8,293 nt of DNA from contig JBKHXI010000046.1 in NCBI GenBank assembly GCA_046566095.1, forward strand, positions 1 to 8,293, in the 5' to 3' direction. Below the pieces are notes generated by a model that saw only the letters and a program-made list of their open reading frames with translations, was not told where the DNA came from and made no database searches. Made by a program: the position numbers and the translations under genes. The DNA is from CAMPJU01 sp046566095. Its GTDB lineage: Bacteria > Pseudomonadota > Gammaproteobacteria > Xanthomonadales > Xanthomonadaceae. Positions 1 through 6,499 of this stretch are shown here, one piece after another (position 1 is the first letter of the stretch; every line of letters begins with the position of its first letter).

Positions 1-11
1 TTTCCTGTCGA

Positions 12-88
12 TGGCGCGCCCGGAAGGATTCGAACCTCCGACCCCCAAGTTCGTAGCCTGGTGCTCTATCCAACTGAGCTACGGGCGC
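12..88 (-). tRNA. tRNA-Arg (anticodon ACG)
   Basis: Read on the minus strand this is a complete 77-nt cloverleaf. The acceptor stem GCGCCCG/CGGGCGC is followed by discriminator G and an encoded CCA (14-12). The D arm begins GCTCAGTTGGATAGAGC. The anticodon stem CCAGG/CTTGG holds the loop CTACGAA, so the anticodon is ACG. The T arm is GGAGG-TTCGAAT-CCTTC. The ACG anticodon assigns it to arginine CGN codons. A34 in this tRNA is known to be deaminated to inosine by TadA, which lets it read CGU, CGC and CGA. A good promoter lies just upstream. Only 11 bases remain downstream in the window, so its terminator cannot be seen. Confidence 0.97.
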
Positions 89-99
89 GCAGACGGCGA

Positions 100-128
100 A
101 TTATGAAGTCGGCGCGCGGACCCGTCAA
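100..128 (-). promoter_or_regulatory. sigma-70 promoter of tRNA-Arg
   Basis: On the minus strand the -35 box is TTGACG (128-123), followed by a 17-base spacer and the -10 box CATAAT (105-100). The start site should fall near 93, only a few bases before the mature tRNA 5' end at 88. The stretch after the -10 is GC-rich, which is the usual discriminator of stringently controlled stable-RNA promoters. Both boxes are close to consensus and are the most AT-rich part of the region. Confidence 0.8.
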
Positions 129-343
129 ACCCCGCGTGGCGCAGGCGTGGCGGGACCGGGCGCCTGCCCGGCGCGCGACGAGCACGGGCCCGGAGCGGCC
201 CGGCGTCCTCGCCGGGATCCAAGCCGCGCGCGGCCGCTGCCTCGCGCTTGCATCCGGCGTTCATCGGCCTGCCGGCATCCTCGGTGCAACGGTCCTGCAG
301 GCGGCGAAGCCTGCCTGGCCGGCCGCAGCACTGGAGGCAGCGC
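129..343. other. gene-free leader before the transglycosylase
   Basis: I see no gene in this 215-base stretch. It lies between the tRNA promoter and the transglycosylase start. It contains two adjacent short perfect hairpins, CCGGGC-GCCT-GCCCGG (156-171) and CGGGCC-CGGAGC-GGCCCG (185-202). Palindromes this short are common in DNA this rich in GC. I found no convincing -35/-10 pair for the plus-strand gene. The reading frame is open back to 248, but starting there would bury the signal peptide, so this part is best treated as untranslated. Confidence 0.4.
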
Positions 344-1705
344 ATGACCCGGGCATCGCCATCGCCATCGCCGCACCCGCTGGCCTTCGCATTGGCGGCC
401 GCGCTGGGCCTGGCCGCCTGCGTGCAGGCGCCGCAGCCGACCAGGGACGGACCGACGGCGGACGTGGTGCCCGGACCGGAAGCGGCGGGGGCGGAGGCTG
501 CGGACCCGCCGCGCGCCGATGCCGCCCGCCCGGCGGCCGTGCAGCCGACCGCCGCGCAGCAGCAGGCCCATTCCGCCTGCCTGCAGCGGCTGCGCGGCGC
601 CGCCCTGGCCGCGGGCGTTTCCGCGGCCAGCTTCGACCGGCACCTGGCGGCCGTGCAGCCGGACCTGGGCGTGCTGGACCTGCTCGACCGCCAGCCCGAG
701 TTCAGCACCCCGATCTGGGATTACCTGGCCGGCCTGGTCGACGAGGAACGCGTCGCCGACGGCAAGGCCATGCTCGCCACCCATGCGGCGACGCTGGCGC
801 GCGTGGAACGCGCGTACGGAGTCGACCCGGCCACGGTGGTCGCGGTGTGGGGCGTGGAGACCGATTACGGCAGGACCTTCGGCAAGCGCCCCCTGCTGCA
901 GTCGCTGTCGACGCTGGCGTGCTTCGGCCGCCGCCAGGACTTCTTCCGCGGGGAGCTGCTGGCGACGCTGAGGATCCTGGAGCGCGGCGACGTCGCCGCC
1001 GAAGACCTGCGCGGTTCCTGGGCGGGCGCCTTCGGCCATACCCAGTTCATGCCGACCACCTTCGAGCGGATCGCGGTCGACTTCGACGGCGACGGCCGCC
1101 GCGACCTGGTCGGCAGCATCCCGGACGCGCTGGCCTCCACCGCCAACTACCTCAGGCGCGCCAACTGGCGCAGCGGCGAGCCCTGGGGCCACGAGGTGCG
1201 GCTGCCCCCGGGATTCGATGCCGGGCTCGCCGGCCGCGGCAAGCGGCGCCCGCTCGCCGACTGGCTGGGCCGCGGCATCGTGCGCGCCGACGGCGGCCGC
1301 ATCGAGCTTGCGGGCAGCACGCCGGCGGCGCTGCTGCTGCCTGCCGGCCGCGACGGGCCGGCGTTCCTGGTGTTCCGCAACTTCGACGCGATCCACAGCT
1401 ACAACGCCGCCGAAAGCTATGCGCTGGCCATCGCCCACCTGTCCGACCGCCTGCGCGGGGGCGCACCCTTCGTACAGGCGTGGCCGACCGACGACCCGGG
1501 CCTGTCGCGCGCGCAGCGGCGGCAGCTGCAGCGCCTGCTGCTTGCGCGCGGGCACGCCATCGGCGAGGTCGACGGCATCATCGGCAGCGCCAGCCGCGCG
1601 GCGATCCAGGCCGAACAGCGCCGGCTCGGCTACGCGCCGGCCGACGGCCGCGCCGGCCGCAGGATCCTTGAGGTCCTGCGCGCGGAAGCAGGAGCGGCGA
1701 ACTGA
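344..1705 (+). CDS. lytic murein transglycosylase, MltB family, lipoprotein with C-terminal peptidoglycan-binding domain
   Basis: This is a 453-residue enzyme predicted to cleave the MurNAc-GlcNAc bond of peptidoglycan, forming 1,6-anhydro-MurNAc ends, in the periplasm. The ATG at 344 is preceded by GGAG about 8 bases upstream. It gives a proper lipoprotein signal: hydrophobic residues 13-25 and lipobox LAAC with Cys26. An Ala/Pro-rich linker follows to about residue 60. The SLT_2/MltB catalytic domain spans about 75-300 and contains WGVETDYG, whose Glu172 matches the MltB catalytic glutamate. It also carries GAFGHTQFMPTTF and the later FRNFDAIHSYN. Residues about 383-450 (GLSRAQRRQLQ...VDGIIGSASRAAIQ) form a peptidoglycan-binding domain of the PG_binding_1 type, which E. 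coli MltB lacks. It therefore resembles the longer MltB-like subfamily. Residue after Cys26 is Val, so outer-membrane sorting is plausible. The gene stands alone and converges on the hydrolase. Confidence 0.93.
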   Translation: MTRASPSPSPHPLAFALAAALGLAACVQAPQPTRDGPTADVVPGPEAAGAEAADPPRADAARPAAVQPTAAQQQAHSACLQRLRGAALAAGVSAASFDRHLAAVQPDLGVLDLLDRQPEFSTPIWDYLAGLVDEERVADGKAMLATHAATLARVERAYGVDPATVVAVWGVETDYGRTFGKRPLLQSLSTLACFGRRQDFFRGELLATLRILERGDVAAEDLRGSWAGAFGHTQFMPTTFERIAVDFDGDGRRDLVGSIPDALASTANYLRRANWRSGEPWGHEVRLPPGFDAGLAGRGKRRPLADWLGRGIVRADGGRIELAGSTPAALLLPAGRDGPAFLVFRNFDAIHSYNAAESYALAIAHLSDRLRGGAPFVQAWPTDDPGLSRAQRRQLQRLLLARGHAIGEVDGIIGSASRAAIQAEQRRLGYAPADGRAGRRILEVLRAEAGAAN

Positions 1706-1754
1706 GCGTGGGGATCCCGCAGTTGCGCCACGGGCGCTTGCCATTGCGGGCGCC

Positions 1755-1810
1755 GCGTACGCTGCGACCCTGTCCTGACGGCCTCCCATGTGCCGGGTCG
1801 CAGCTTACGC
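1755..1810. repeat. 16-bp imperfect inverted repeat between convergent genes
   Basis: The left arm at 1755-1770 (GCGTACGCTGCGACCC) and the right arm at 1795-1810 (GGGTCGCAGCTTACGC) are inverted copies with one mismatch in 16, separated by 24 bases. The structure begins 50 bases after the transglycosylase stop. It ends about 80 bases from the stop of the opposing hydrolase gene, so it could end transcription from either side. The right arm overlaps the REP-like unit at 1797-1819. The pair may therefore be a REP doublet, like the paired REPs called BIME or REPIN, with one arm eroded. Confidence 0.6.
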
Positions 1811-1819
1811 AGCTCCTAC
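1797..1819 (-). repeat. GTAG-headed REP-like element
   Basis: On the minus strand the unit starts with GTAG (1819-1816) and continues GAGCTGCGTAAGCTGCGAC. This closely resembles a short repeat I recall as widespread between genes in Xanthomonadaceae and, in related forms, Pseudomonas. A GTAG head is the hallmark of REP elements moved by RAYT (TnpA-REP) transposases, such as the SMAG repeats of Stenotrophomonas. The internal stem is weak on its own (AGCT/AGCT), so pairing with the arm at 1755-1770 is the stronger fold. Family membership is recalled, not searched. Confidence 0.6.
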
Positions 1820-1879
1820 AGGCCCTGCAGGGGGTCCGCGCTTGCGGCGGTCGGCACTGAAGCCTGTTCCGGGCGGGTC

Positions 1880-1892
1880 GAAGGGCCCCTTC
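1880..1892 (-). terminator. possible hairpin just after the hydrolase stop
   Basis: The sequence GAAGGGCCCCTTC is a perfect palindrome around one central base and abuts the hydrolase stop codon at 1893. It could fold as a 5-bp stem with a 3-base loop. No run of T follows on the minus strand, so it would be a weak intrinsic terminator at best. Confidence 0.25.
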
Positions 1893-2768
1893 CTATCCGA
1901 TGTAGGCGGGTGCGGACCCGCCGCGGTCGCGCGCGGTCAGTGCAGCCACGACGGCTTGCGGTCGGGCGAGCCAGGAGAAGTGGTCGGGGCGGGTGCCGAG
2001 CGCGGCGGCGTCGAGGCGCAGGATCCGCGTGGCGGCGGCGGGCATCTTCGACAGCAGGAACCGGAGCGAGGATTCCGGCGCCAGCCAGTCGTCCGCGAAC
2101 ACGACCGCGCGCGTTCCGATGCGCAGCCGGCGCAGCGCCGCCTCCAGGTCGGTGGCGACGCCGCGGGCGGCATAGCGCCCCGACAGCGCGGTACGCGCCC
2201 AGTCGCCGATCACCCCGCGCGCCTCCCTGCCGCCGAAGCCGATCCGGCGGCCGGGCAGGGCGCCGACGCGGTCGGCGAGCCAGGGCAGGAAGCGGTAGGC
2301 CATCGGCAGCCACCAGCGCGTGCGCGCCGGGAAGGCGCGCCAGTAGGGCGCGCCGCTGGCCACCAGCCACAGTGTGTGCGCAGACTCCGGCGCGAGCGCC
2401 AACCGGCAGCAGGCCAGCTGGCCGCCGAGGCTGTGGCCGCCGAGGATGCGCGCGACGCCGGGCAGGGCGCGGTCGACCGCGGCCTCGGCGGCCGGAAGAT
2501 CGTGTTCCAGCAGCTCGCGGTAGCCCCAGTCGCAGCCGCGCCCGGCGCGGACCGTGCTGCTGCCGGCGCCGCGCCATTCGTGCAGGAAACAGGCCACGCC
2601 GCGCGAGGCCAGGGCCTCGGCGAAGGGCAGGTAGTGTTTGGCCGCCACCCCCAGGGCCGGCAGCCACAGCAGCGCCGCCGTCGGTGCGGCGGGAATGCGC
2701 GCCGGCATGGCCCAGCGGTGGCCGTCGCCGGCGGCCACCGCCAGTTCCGGCGCGCGGAGGCCGGTCAT
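1893..2768 (-). CDS. alpha/beta hydrolase, COG4757-like
   Basis: This is a 291-residue cytoplasmic protein with no signal peptide. The alpha/beta-hydrolase signs are the nucleophile elbow GGHSLGGQL with Ser113, a strand ending in an acidic pair (VVFADDW, Asp226/Asp227), and a C-terminal histidine in RPDHFSWL (His263). Together these form a likely Ser-Asp-His triad. The early HEWRGAGSS and the WGYRELLEHDLPA segment before the elbow match the uncharacterised COG4757 'predicted alpha/beta hydrolase' family. The substrate is unknown. The start at 2768 follows the thiD stop by 10 bases, so co-transcription with thiD is likely, although no clear Shine-Dalgarno is visible. An ATGA overlapping the thiD stop (ATG at 2782) is out of frame. 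The last residues, GGSAPAY (283-289), are encoded by a GTAG-headed palindrome at 1902-1922, so the tail is probably acquired and not functional. Confidence 0.82.
   Translation of the reverse strand: MTGLRAPELAVAAGDGHRWAMPARIPAAPTAALLWLPALGVAAKHYLPFAEALASRGVACFLHEWRGAGSSTVRAGRGCDWGYRELLEHDLPAAEAAVDRALPGVARILGGHSLGGQLACCRLALAPESAHTLWLVASGAPYWRAFPARTRWWLPMAYRFLPWLADRVGALPGRRIGFGGREARGVIGDWARTALSGRYAARGVATDLEAALRRLRIGTRAVVFADDWLAPESSLRFLLSKMPAAATRILRLDAAALGTRPDHFSWLARPQAVVAALTARDRGGSAPAYIG
1902..1922 (+). repeat. GTAG-headed REP-like palindrome inside the hydrolase 3' end
   Basis: GTAG (1902-1905) leads into the perfect hairpin GGCGGGT-GCGG-ACCCGCC (1905-1922). This has the layout of GTAG-type REPs (SMAG-like). 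It lies inside the reading frame of the hydrolase and codes for residues 283-289. The stop codon follows two codons later. It could also act as a stem for mRNA 3'-end stability. Confidence 0.65.
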
Positions 2769-2778
2769 CGCGCGGCGC

Positions 2779-3594
<816 letters not shown>

Positions 3595-3618
3595 GGTGAA
3601 TCGCGGTCGTCGGCGTGG

Positions 3619-3726
3619 GAGCCGGGCGGGTGGCGCCTGGCGGGACCATCGGCGACATGGACGTCGCCGATGAGCCTACATGGACGTATTCACGGCGTGT
3701 CCCGCCAGGCGCCACCCGCCCGGCTC
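3619..3726. repeat. composite palindromic repeat: 28-bp perfect inverted arms around an inner GTAG-headed hairpin
   Basis: The outer arms at 3619-3646 and 3699-3726 are perfect 28-bp inverted copies, beginning GAGCCGGGCGGG on the left. The 52-base centre contains a second perfect inverted repeat, CATCGGCGAC (3647-3656) and GTCGCCGATG (3663-3672), with a 6-base loop. On the minus strand this inner hairpin is preceded by GTAG (3679-3676), the head seen in RAYT-type REPs. A 10-bp direct repeat ACATGGACGT occurs at 3655-3664 and 3678-3687. I recall very similar sequences scattered through Xanthomonadaceae genomes, which suggests a non-autonomous dispersed repeat. It fills most of the gap between the PIN-PhoH gene and thiD and should block or attenuate read-through. 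Confidence 0.88.
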
Positions 3727-3743
3727 GCCCGCGAACCGCGGGC
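3727..3743 (-). terminator. hairpin after the PIN-PhoH gene
   Basis: A perfect 7-bp stem, GCCCGCG-AAC-CGCGGGC, begins 5 bases after the PIN-PhoH stop on the minus strand. It directly abuts the outer arm of the composite repeat. There is no T run, as is common for terminators in very GC-rich genomes. The stem or the adjoining 28-bp arms could end the transcript. Confidence 0.4.
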
Positions 3744-3748
3744 CGGCT

Positions 3749-5155
3749 CTACAGCACCTCGGACGCGTAATCGGCCAGCCGCGAGCGCTCGCCGCGGCGC
3801 AGGGTCACGTGCGCGCTGTGCGCCCAGTCCTTGAAGCGGTCCACGGCATAGGTCAGTCCCGAAGTGGTCTCGGTCAGGTAGGGCGTGTCGATCTGCTCGA
3901 CGTTGCCCAGGCACACGATCTTGGTGCCCGGGCCGGCGCGGGTGACCAGGGTCTTCATCTGCTTGGGCGTGAGGTTCTGCGCCTCGTCCAGGATCAGCCA
4001 GCGGTTGAGGAAGGTGCGCCCGCGCATGAAGTTGAGCGAACGGATCTTGATCCGGCTGGCGAGCAGGTCGTTGGTCGCCGCACGGCCCCAGCTGCCGCCG
4101 TCCTGGTTGTGGGTCAGCACCTCCAGGTTGTCGGTCAGCGCGCCCATCCACGGGGTCATCTTCTCCTCCTCGGTGCCGGGCAGGAAGCCGATGTCCTCGC
4201 CCACGCTGACCGTGGCGCGGGTCATGATGATCTCCCGGTAGCGCTGCTGGTCCATGGTCTGCGCCAGGCCCGCGGCCAGCGCAAGCAGGGTCTTGCCGGT
4301 GCCGGCGGTGCCGAGCAGGGTGACGAAGTCGATCTCCGGGTCCATCAGCGCGTTCAGCGCGAAGTTCTGCTCGCGGTTGCGGGCGGTGATCCCCCAGACC
4401 GCGTGCTGGTTGCTGCGGAAGTCGTCGACGATCTGCAGCGTCACCGCGCCGTCGGCCACGCGCGCGACCTTGAGCTCGGCCTCCTCGTCGCCGGGCAGGT
4501 ACAGGAACTGGTTAGGATGCCAGCCGTCGTCGTCCTGCCCCTCGGCGCGCGCGATCTCGTAATAGGTGCGCCCCCGTTCGGTCCACGAGCGCAGGCCCTT
4601 GCCGTAGCGCTGCCAGAAGTCGGCGGGCAGCTCGGTGGCGCCGGTGTAGAGCAGGCTGAAGTCGTCCAGCGCGCGGTCGTTCTCGTAGTCCTCCGACACG
4701 ATGCCGGCGATCGAGGCCTTGATCCGCAGGTTGATGTCCTTGGACACGAACACCACCGGCACTTCCGGCTCGGCCTCCTTCAGCGCCAGGATCGCGCCGA
4801 GGATCGCGTTGTCCGGCACCACCGCTCCGAAGCGCTTGCCGGCGTCGAATTCGCCGGTCTGGAAGCGCAGCACGCCGATGCTCTGCGGCCCGCGCAGCTG
4901 CAGCCCCTGCGGGCGCGACAGCGCCAGGCCCGAGGCGATCCGGTCCGCGCCCTGGGCCTCGACCAGTTCGTTGATGAAGCGGCTGACCTGGCGCGCGTTG
5001 CGGGCGGCTTCGGAGGTGCCCTTCTTGCCGTTGTCCAGCTCCTCGATCACCTGCATCGGCAGGAACACGTCGTGCTCCTCGAACTTGAACATCGCCGTGG
5101 GGTCGTGCATCAGCACGTTGGTGTCGAGGACGTAGATGCGCTTGCTTCGCGTCAT
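3749..5155 (-). CDS. phoH: PIN domain-PhoH ATPase fusion (PhoH2-type RNA helicase/ribonuclease)
   Basis: This 468-residue cytoplasmic protein joins two domains. The N-terminal PIN ribonuclease domain (about 5-150) has its acidic metal-binding residues in place: Asp11 in VLDTNVLMHDP, Glu38/Glu39 in QVIEEL, Asp115 in VVPDNAILG and Asp140 in FVSKDINLR. A linker of about 100 residues leads to the PhoH P-loop ATPase domain (about 250-468). That domain has Walker A GTAGTGKT (282-289), Walker B LILDEAQN (387-394) and the conserved MTRATVSVGEDIGFLPG block. PIN-PhoH proteins (PhoH2) are known to couple ATP-driven RNA unwinding with ribonuclease activity, so an RNA-processing role is likely. The name derives from E. 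coli PhoH, a phosphate-starvation ATPase without the PIN part. The start at 5155 has GGAAG with a 6-base spacer. The gene lies 79 bases after bcp. No phosphate-box was recognised. Confidence 0.94.
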   Translation of the reverse strand: MTRSKRIYVLDTNVLMHDPTAMFKFEEHDVFLPMQVIEELDNGKKGTSEAARNARQVSRFINELVEAQGADRIASGLALSRPQGLQLRGPQSIGVLRFQTGEFDAGKRFGAVVPDNAILGAILALKEAEPEVPVVFVSKDINLRIKASIAGIVSEDYENDRALDDFSLLYTGATELPADFWQRYGKGLRSWTERGRTYYEIARAEGQDDDGWHPNQFLYLPGDEEAELKVARVADGAVTLQIVDDFRSNQHAVWGITARNREQNFALNALMDPEIDFVTLLGTAGTGKTLLALAAGLAQTMDQQRYREIIMTRATVSVGEDIGFLPGTEEEKMTPWMGALTDNLEVLTHNQDGGSWGRAATNDLLASRIKIRSLNFMRGRTFLNRWLILDEAQNLTPKQMKTLVTRAGPGTKIVCLGNVEQIDTPYLTETTSGLTYAVDRFKDWAHSAHVTLRRGERSRLADYASEVL

Positions 5156-5178
5156 GCGTGGCTTCCGTTCGGACGGCG

Positions 5179-5197
5179 GCGGGCCGCCGCGGCCCGC
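5179..5197 (-). terminator. GC hairpin between bcp and the PIN-PhoH gene
   Basis: A 7-bp perfect stem with a 5-base loop, GCGGGCC-GCCGC-GGCCCGC, lies in the 79-base gap, 37 bases after the bcp stop and 24 bases before the PIN-PhoH start. There is no T run. It may reduce read-through from gcvR-bcp or may simply be chance in GC-rich DNA. Confidence 0.3.
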
Positions 5198-5234
5198 TGG
5201 GCGGGGCGGCGGGAAAGAGGGGATCGGGTACCGG

Positions 5235-5717
5235 TCACTGCGTCTGCGCAGCCTTCAGGGCGTCGAGCACGGCCTGGGCGTGGCCGGGCACCTTGACCCC
5301 GCGCCATTCTTCGGCCAGCCGGCCCTGCGGATCGACCAGGAAGGTGCTGCGCTCGATGCCGACGTATTCGCGCCCGTACAGCTTCTTCGGGCGGATCACG
5401 TCGAACGCGCGGCACAGCTTGCCGTCCGGATCGCTGACCAGCTCGAAACGGAAACCCTGTTTCTCGCAGAAGTTGCGGTGCGACTTCAGCGAGTCCCGCG
5501 ACACCCCGAGGATCTCGGCGCCGAGCTTCCGGAACTTCGGCAGCAGCGCGTTGAAGTCGTTGCCCTCGGTGGTGCAGCCCGGCGTGCTGTCCTTCGGGTA
5601 GAAGTACAGGACGACCCATTTCCCGGCGTGGTCGGCGAGCGTGGCGGTGCCGCCGCCGGACAGCGCCAGCGGCATGGAGAGGATGGACTTCGGCAGCGCC
5701 TTGCCTGTGCTGGGCAT
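5235..5717 (-). CDS. bcp: thioredoxin-dependent thiol peroxidase Bcp (PrxQ)
   Basis: This is a 160-residue peroxiredoxin that reduces hydrogen peroxide and organic hydroperoxides using thioredoxin. The thioredoxin-like fold is recognised by VVLYFYPKDSTPGCTTE, with peroxidatic Cys48, followed by ILGVSRDS and the STFLVDPQGRL strand. The length is normal for the family. E. coli Bcp has a second cysteine five residues after the first. Here that place is Asn53, and the candidate resolving cysteines are Cys84 (RNFCEKQG) and Cys102. The Xanthomonas campestris PrxQ is known to use Cys48 and Cys84, which fits exactly. The gene follows gcvR by 19 bases, the same order as in E. coli, so the two are probably co-transcribed. 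No strong Shine-Dalgarno was seen before the ATG. Confidence 0.95.
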   Translation of the reverse strand: MPSTGKALPKSILSMPLALSGGGTATLADHAGKWVVLYFYPKDSTPGCTTEGNDFNALLPKFRKLGAEILGVSRDSLKSHRNFCEKQGFRFELVSDPDGKLCRAFDVIRPKKLYGREYVGIERSTFLVDPQGRLAEEWRGVKVPGHAQAVLDALKAAQTQ

Positions 5718-5736
5718 CGTCGTCGTGTCGCCCCGG

Positions 5737-6297
5737 TCAGAACTTCATAGGATCCATGATCGCGTCGAGGTTCAGGTGGTCGCAGAACTCGAGGAAATCG
5801 TCGCGCAGGGCGGCGATGTGCATGTCCGAGGGAATGCCGATGGTGACCTGGGCGGAGAACATGTCCGCGCCGGTCTGCATCGCCCGGTAGCGCGAGCAGT
5901 GCAGGCTCTCGATGGTGATGCCCTGGCGGTCGAAGAAGTCCGCCAGCTGGAACAGGATGCCCGGCTTGTCGGCGGCGACCACCTCGACCACGTAGGGCAG
6001 CAGGTTCGACTGCACCGGCTTGGGGCCGGTGCGGTACCAGATCAGCTTCAGGCCTTCCTCGCGTTCCAGCCGGGCGAGCATCGCCTCGAGCTTGGCGACC
6101 GCGTCCCAGGAACCGGTTGCCAGGGCCGAGACCGACACGTCGCGCCCGACCGTGGACAGGCGGGTATCGACCAGGTTGCAGCCGCTGTCGGCGATGCGCC
6201 GGCTCACCGCCAGCAGCGGCGACTGGGGGTGCGTCGTGTATGCGTTGATCAGCAGGTAGTTCTCGGTCGGCGGCTGCCGTGGCGCGGTGTCGGTCAA
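5737..6297 (-). CDS. gcvR: GcvR-type ACT-domain regulator of glycine cleavage
   Basis: This 186-residue cytoplasmic protein has two ACT domains, at about 14-90 and 102-180. The second begins VVEVVAADKPGILFQLADFF, the typical ACT ligand-loop pattern. The first has SGCNLVDTRLSTVG and GSWDAV, which match E. coli GcvR (SCGCNIEDSRLAMLG and GSWNA, as recalled). In E. coli, GcvR represses the glycine cleavage operon by binding GcvA and responds to glycine. Whether this organism has a GcvA partner cannot be seen. Identification is supported by position: divergent from dapA and upstream of bcp, as in E. coli. No ATG lies in frame near the conserved start. TTG at 6297 gives MTDTAPRQPPTENYLLINAY and a family-typical length, but no Shine-Dalgarno is evident. 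An upstream CTG is the alternative. Confidence 0.87.
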   Translation of the reverse strand: MTDTAPRQPPTENYLLINAYTTHPQSPLLAVSRRIADSGCNLVDTRLSTVGRDVSVSALATGSWDAVAKLEAMLARLEREEGLKLIWYRTGPKPVQSNLLPYVVEVVAADKPGILFQLADFFDRQGITIESLHCSRYRAMQTGADMFSAQVTIGIPSDMHIAALRDDFLEFCDHLNLDAIMDPMKF

Positions 6298-6499
6298 GGC
6301 GGGGGATTCGTGCAGGGGCGGTGGGGGCGGCGTGCGGGGCTCGGCGGGCGTCCGGATGCGCGTGCCGGCAGCATACTGGCCCGCGCTCGCGCGCCGCAAG
6401 CAAACCTTGCCGGGAGCCGCGCGGGGCGCCCGCGCGGGCTGGTGGCGGGCCTTCCGCCCCAGTACCATCCTACCTCTGGTTCCCGTCGCGCAGGTTTCC
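6298..6499. other. divergent gcvR-dapA intergenic region
   Basis: This region of about 200 bases must hold the promoters of both operons. The minus-strand promoter candidate is listed separately. For dapA, TACCAT at 6463-6468 is the only plausible -10, and no good -35 pairs with it. I see no lysine riboswitch or other structured leader. Both flanking starts appear to be non-ATG (TTG and GTG). Confidence 0.45.
6370..6399 (-). promoter_or_regulatory. candidate sigma-70 promoter of gcvR-bcp
   Basis: On the minus strand TTGCGG (6399-6394) and TATGCT (6375-6370) are separated by 18 bases. Both lie in the only locally AT-richer part of the gap. Transcription would begin near 6363, giving a leader of about 65 bases to the TTG start at 6297. 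Confidence 0.45.

Noticed and set aside
125..1789. Minus-strand open frame of 554 codons opposite the transglycosylase
   Set aside because: The plus strand codes for a complete lipoprotein transglycosylase with Shine-Dalgarno, lipobox and catalytic Glu; the minus frame has no motifs.
3619..3726. CRISPR repeats or phage attachment site
   Set aside because: There are no regularly spaced direct repeats with spacers, no cas genes and no integrase; the structure is inverted, not directly repeated.
3595..3748. TPP riboswitch (THI-box) upstream of thiD
   Set aside because: I do not find the conserved THI-box core, and the space is taken up by the palindromic repeat.
3680..5296. Plus-strand open frame of 538 codons opposite the PIN-PhoH gene
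   Set aside because: It is the complementary shadow of a strongly conserved protein; its composition (Val/Leu/Arg/Gly/His/Gln) is that of an antisense frame.
5152..5619. Same-strand frame of 155 codons that ends in an ATGA overlap with the PIN-PhoH start, considered as an antitoxin
   Set aside because: It is the shifted reading frame of bcp for nearly its whole length, is rich in Arg/Ala and has no toxin-antitoxin features; the overlap is probably chance.
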